Shown here: piece after piece, positions 1-6,000 of the stretch
How positions within the stretch are numbered: the first letter of the stretch is position 1
How the letters are laid out: each line of letters begins with the position of its first letter
Assembly (NCBI GenBank): GCA_009918225.1
Contig: RGEP01000067.1
Span: 1 to 8,579, forward strand
Length of the DNA: 8,579 bases
Direction of reading: 5' to 3'
Source: Betaproteobacteria bacterium
Lineage (GTDB): Bacteria > Pseudomonadota > Gammaproteobacteria > Burkholderiales > Burkholderiaceae_C
Translations under genes and position numbers: made by a program
The notes under the pieces: model-generated
Told to the model about the DNA's origin: nothing
Seen by the model: the letters and a program-made list of their open reading frames with translations, nothing else
Database searches by the model: none

Positions 1-19
1 TGTAAGCCTCATCGTTCAT
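1..19 (-). CDS. Possible 5' end of a downstream gene (partial)
   Basis: Five bases after the TGA of the giant gene there is an ATG on the same strand (19-17) that opens a frame reading Met-Asn-Asp-Glu-Ala-Tyr before the window ends. A second ATG in another frame lies at 12-10 (Met-Arg-Leu-Thr). Neither has a visible ribosome binding site, so if a gene starts here its translation is probably coupled to termination of the giant gene. Six codons cannot identify the product. By analogy with type III secretion operons, a small chaperone would be a reasonable expectation, but nothing in the window shows it. Confidence 0.35.
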
Positions 20-24
20 GCAGT

Positions 25-3000
25 TCAGCGCAGCGCCTGAGCCATGTTCTTGGTGGTTTCGTTGAACGCTTTGATGAGTGACGAGATGGCCTCGACGTTG
101 TTCTGCAGCTGCGCGGTCAAGGCCTGCAGTTTGCTCTGCGCCAGGTCGCCATCGCGGATCTTGTTGCTGATGAGCGTGTTCAACAAGCCCTTGATGTCGG
201 CCCGCGCGGAGGCGTTTATTGCGGTGCCTGATGTGGTGTCCAGCGAAAACTGGTTGTCGGTGTAACCGGTGCTGCCCGAGTAGGCGCCCGACGTACCAAA
301 AGCTCCGGTGCCACTGCGCCACTGGTCCAGGTTGACCGCCATGAAGCGCGTGTCTTCATAGCCGTCGGCCAAGATCTGGAGTACCCAACTGCGCTGGGTT
401 CCTGCTGTGAGGAGGTTGAATCCCAACGTGGTGGGGTTGGAGAAATCAACGGTGAGCGTCGTGGGGATGATCCCACCGATGTTTCCTGAGACCTTTGTCA
501 TGGAGTCATAAGTGAGCTTGGCCGAGTCAATATCGAGCTTGCGCAGCCAAGCCAGCGTGTCAGAGCTTGCACCGGCGTAGTTCACCTGGAAGTCTGTACC
601 GGCGAGCTTGGTGAGAAATTGTTCGGTGGTGTCTTCTGACAACGACTTGATCATGGCCGTAGAGCATGTGATGGCGGCTTCTGCCTGGGCGATGTAGGTG
701 GTGTAAGCCGTGATCTTGCTGTTGACGCTTGTGATTTCGGAGCTGAAGTTGTACGTGGCGCCGTTGTAGGTTGTGTAGACCGTCTTGCGCTGGTTCGCTT
801 CGGCCAGCCTGGCCTGGAAAAACTCTTTGACGGTCTGTGCACGGGTCTTGAGTGTCTCGACCCAGGGTTTGAGGGTGGAAAGCGCGATGCCGGTGGCTGC
901 GATGTCACGCGTTGAGTACTTTCCTCCGGTCAATTCTGAAATCAGATCGTCCGAGCCGAGTTGCCGTTGTAAGGGGTCGATCTGGCGGAACATGGCCAGT
1001 CGAATCTCCGCATCGGTGCCCGAGGCACTGTCAATCGACTCCACGACTGAACGGGCTGCCGAGATCAGGTTGTTGCGCTGGCTCATCTCGTTCATGAGCG
1101 TCTTGTATTCGTCGCTGAGCTTGTCGTGAAGCAGGAAGCGGCTGACCACCGCCACATCCACAGCCCTTGTTCGTACTCCGTTGATGTAGAAGGCGCCAGC
1201 CCTGTCCACGTAGACGTCGGCGCCGTTGGTGAGATCTTGGCGCAGCTCGCCCTCGGTGCGGATGATCTGTGGTGTCAGCCGAACGTCGGCCGAATCGAGG
1301 TTGATGACCTTGGCAATCTTTTCCGCCAACCGCTCGACAAGTGCCCGCTCTGCGGGGGACGCCGCCGCTGGCCTGCTCAGGGTGCCCCCTATCTCCGGGA
1401 AGGCTCGTGCGATAGCGGCCACCAGACGATTGCGCGCCGCATCATCAAATCGTGTCCAATCCACGTCGCCCTGAAGGCTGCTGAAGATATCAAAGGCTGG
1501 CGGGTCGACCGGGATCGTTTTGAGGAACTGCTGAAGCAAGTCCAAAAGCGTGCTGCGGTTAGAGGCCACATTCAGCGGCTTTTGTGCATAGAAAGGGTTG
1601 TTGGGCCAAACAGCATCGCCAAACCGGAACTGTCCGCGAGTGGCCACAGCCAGCACATCGGTGACGGTGCCGTTCATGGTGATGCCTTGATGCGGCAGAG
1701 GCCGCGACTGCAGACCCTGCAGCAGGATGGAAATGGCCGTGCACTTGCTTGCGTCGCTCTCGCCGGGCTGGGCCTCGATGGCCTGCAGCCGGGCGATCAA
1801 CTCCTGCAGAAGCCCACGAGTCTGCGCATGGGCCATGGCGTTGGTCTCCAGCACCGCACGCAGGTGGCGAAGGTTGTCGCCATCGCCTGTGGTGTCGTCC
1901 AGTGGTCGCGTACGGGCATTGAGCAGCCGGTTGGCGTCGTCGTCAGTGAACACGCCTTGCGTCAACTGCGAAAGCACGTCACCTGAGGCCTGGCCGTTTG
2001 CCTTAAGGTCTGCAATCTTTTGCTTGATGGCGTCAGCTACGGAGCCCGATGCGGTGGTGTAGGGCGCAATCAGGGCGTATAGAGCCGCATTGGCCACCTG
2101 ATTCACGCTGGGCAGGCTGCTGGATTGGGTGTAAGCGCTGTTCACTTGTCGCCGGAAATCGCTCAGTTGATAGCGCACCCCGCTTCCCGGTGGATATTCG
2201 AACAAGGCTTGACCACCTTGGGGGGGCAGGTCCTGCGCCCGCACCTCCTGCAGAGCTTGGGCTACCTGATACCAGGGCACCAGATTGGCGGTGATCGACG
2301 GCACCACACGCTCCCGTGCCATGAGGCGCTCGGACAATTCTGTCCAAGCGAATGCGGGCTGAGCACTGATGACCCGGCTGTTCAATGCTGCGATGGCGTT
2401 GGTCACCGCGGTCGCGAAGGTGGTGAACACGGCGCTGGCACCCTGGTCGCCCACTCCCGCATCCGAGAAGTCCTGGGCGCCAGGGTACCGGCCGCCAACC
2501 CAGAACACGATCGATACGGTACTGGGATAGGGCCCGACGGCGGCATCGCGATTGCCCGCGGCATTGAGCCACTCGGGCGACATGTCAAAGGTGTGCAGCC
2601 AGTCCAGCAAGTCAAAGCCCGCGCTGCTAGGGTTGGCCGTGGTGGGGGTGCTGGAATTGCCCGTGAGCACTGGTGCGCCCGCCACATCCGGCACGGTACC
2701 AGCCCAATCGACCACGGTGTTGGACAGCCGGGTTTTTTCGGCTGCGATGGCTGCTGCGATGGGTGTTCCAGCGTTCAGAGCAGCCAGCAGGCTGGTCGCA
2801 GATTCCAGGGCCTTGGCAAACGGAACCCGTATGCTGTTCTTGACGCTGTTGATGAACGGCGTGGCAGCGTTTTGGATGAAGGCGGGGTCTGTGGAGTAAG
2901 CCTGCATCTGGGCAATGGAGGCGTCGGCATCGGCGATGACGGTTTGGATCCGTGTGCGCAGCGTCTGCAGCCATTCGCGAGGCCCAGTCCAGGCCATGGG

Positions 3001-6000
3001 TGGATCGACCAGTGCCAGCACATTCGATACCGTGGATGCGCTAACCGGCAGCGCTTGGCCATCGGCTTGGGCCTGGTCAACGACAGCCTGCAGACGATCC
3101 TTCCAGGGGCGCCATTCGCTGGCCGCCACTCGGGCGTTCAGGTCACGCTGCTTCCACTCATCGGCCAGGGCCTGAAAGCCGTTGAGGATTGACCTCTGGC
3201 CGATATCGGAATGACGGATGCTCTCAAACTGGTCAAGTGATAGCGTGGAGGAGGCGTCAAGCGCCGCCACGCCAGCGGGCAGGGCTAACGGTGTGGCCGT
3301 GACCCGATCAGGCATGGCGGCGCGAGCGATGTCGAGCAGGCGGTTTAAGCCACGCGCGTTGACGGCCCCCGTGACCAGGATGCCCATGCGTTGAAGCATC
3401 GCGGCCAAGGCCGGCGAGCCTGCCAGCAGATTGTTGAAGGTCAGTGTCTTGGCACCGCCAGGCGTTGCAGCAAAGAGGGTGGACGATGCACTGAAGAAAC
3501 CGCCGGCATCCAAGGCGCCGGCTGTGAGCTCGCTCACGCGGTTGACCAGGGAGGCCACCGGTCCACGCAAGGCAGCAGGAATCACCAGCTCTTGTGTGTC
3601 CGCCCGCACGATCGTGTCGCGCAGGGATTGGGCGCTTCCCACCGTAGCAGCAGCCGTGGCACCACTGTAAGGGTTGGCCGCTTTGAAGCCCAGCGCGTCA
3701 TTGAGCAGTTGAACGACACCGCCCACACGTGCCACCGTCCAGGGACCTGAAGCCGGTGCGAAGCCCGTCATCAAGTTGAAGCCCAGCGCGGCTTGCCCGC
3801 GCGCAGCCAGTTGTCGCAGCGAAATCTTGGGGGCACCGTCTGCACCGCCTTGCACGGTCCGCAGCGCGCGTGAAGCCCATCCCGCAGGGTCGGCGAACAA
3901 GGCTGCGTCTGGGTCTATGGTGGTGGCGGCGGCGGGTGCTGGACTTATGCTGGCCAGGGACTGGGCCAGCAGCGTGGCCAAGCCTTGGGCGCCCCGGACA
4001 CGCCGAGGCGTGGCGTCGGCCGTCAGGGCGGACACATCCGGTCGAATCGAGCCGTCTGTGGCAACGATCGGGTTTTGCCAGGCGTTGACCAGCTCTGCAC
4101 TGGTGAGGTCGGTTGCAGCCAGCTGCTGCTGCTGAGACTGCACGAGCAAGGGCTGGTCGGAGGCAAAGGCCCAGACTCCCATCATGGAGGCTACGTCCTG
4201 CGCCTTCAGGTCCAGCCCAGTAGACAGATCCTGCAGCTGCACCTGAATACTGGTGAGCGCCGAATTGATGTTGCTCAAGGCCGCGTTGATCTTGGCCTGT
4301 ACGTCGGCCATGGCCGATGCACCATCCGCCGGCTGTGTGGTGGCCGTCGAAACCGCGCGCAGGGTCACCAAGCCCGACATCCCCAGGGCGGCCTGCGCGG
4401 CACTGCCCAACTCGATGGCCATCGCCCCCAGCCTTTGCTGCGTCGCGCGCCAAGTGGCGTTGGTGACATCACTTGACAGGGGGGCACAGGCCGCCAAAGC
4501 CGTCTGGAGGGCCTTCAGCTCACGACCTGCGTATTGCAGGGGTACCACGGTGGTGCCGTAGGCTGCAGCGGTGGTGGTTTGTGCAACGGAGACAGCCGGA
4601 TTGACCGTGATGGCCGCCACGGTCACCAAGGGGTCCCGCGCCTTTTGCCAGGCCAGAAACTGGTTCAACGCTGATACGTTGACCAGGCTGAGCAAGGGGC
4701 CGGTCTGCAGGACTCCGATGGCCTCTAGACGGGGTGCGAGCTCGCTTCCGAACAGGCGCTGCGCATCGGCCAGCAAATCGGTAAAGGACTTGGTGGTGCC
4801 ACCGCTGACAAAGCGCGCTTGGGTGGCGTTGGTCAGCAGGGGCATCGGACCGGTGGCTGTCAGTTGCTTGGCAAACCATGACAGCGCCCCATCCGAGATG
4901 GCATTGGAGGTCAGGGCAATGCTGCTGACTTTGCCGGCCACTTGCTCCAGTTGCCGCGCGATGGCGTCCAGATCCGTGTCGTAGGAGCCGCTGCGCGCAG
5001 CAAGAGCCGTGTAGCCGCTGCTGCGCCGCGCCAGCAGGTCCAGATCATTCAGGGACCACTTGATCCCGGACCCGGGCTGGATCGGGTCATCAAACACCTT
5101 GGCATCGGCCTCCAAGGCCACGCTGGCATACGTGCCCGCCGGCACGCTGCGCAGTGCTGCCGCCACGCGCAGCAGCACCGCAGCTCCGCCTCGGTACTGG
5201 ATGCCTTCGATGATCAACGGCGCCCTTGCAGGGTCATCGAACGCGCCAGGGTTGATGCTGCTGTCGAGGCTGGCTGCCGTGGCCACGATGCGGCGCAGGT
5301 CGTCGTAGCGCAGGCCCAGGTCGGCCAGTTGGGGCATCACCGCCAGCAGCCGTTGCGCCAGCGTGGTGGTCTTTCCACCCAGCAAGGTCCCCAGGCTGGT
5401 CGGAAGGCCTTGCCCATCGAAGAACAGGGCTTCATCCCAGCCGATGCGCTCACCAAAAGCCAAGCGTTGCAGCACGCCCTCATCCAGCATCCCGGACTGC
5501 AGGGCCCTTGCTGTTGCGCTCAGCTGCTTCTGGGCCACCGCATCCAGCCCGCTCACGTTGGCCAGCCGCAGCGATGCGCCCGTCTGGTCCTTGAAGGTAC
5601 GGCGGATTTCGGCCACTTCGCTGGCGATCGTAAGGCTTGTGCCGCCACGCCGAGCCGCTTGGCTGGCGAAGGCTTGCTGCTGCCCGGCGCTCAGCGTGTT
5701 GCTGACCTGCGCCAGGCTGGACAAGGGCTGTCCCAACACGTCGGCCGACAGGGCCGCCGCCCCCAGCATGGCCGTCTGCGCCGGGCCGGCCACCACGGGC
5801 TGCAGGCCGATGGGCGCTGGCTGCCCGGAGTTGCCCTGGGCTTGCCGCTGCACGTTGAAGTTCCACCAAAGCGCTAGCATGGCCGCCTTCAGCGACCATT
5901 CAGTGAACGGCTGGCCATCGCGGAAGCTGCCGAAGCCGGCGGCGAGCAAGGCCGATGGTTGCGCACTCGCTGCGGCCTCGATATAGGCCTGCGCTGCCGC

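Noticed and set aside
2125..3192. Plus-strand open frame of 355 codons, and similar long frames at 1126-1986 and 3391-3750
   Set aside because: They lie fully antisense to the giant gene, are rich in Arg, Gly, His and Gln as expected from shadow frames of GC-rich coding DNA, and show no recognisable domain.
4123..4134. Four tandem CTG triplets as a possible slippage tract
   Set aside because: It encodes an ordinary Gln run; a length of four triplets in GC-rich coding DNA is unremarkable and would not shift frame.
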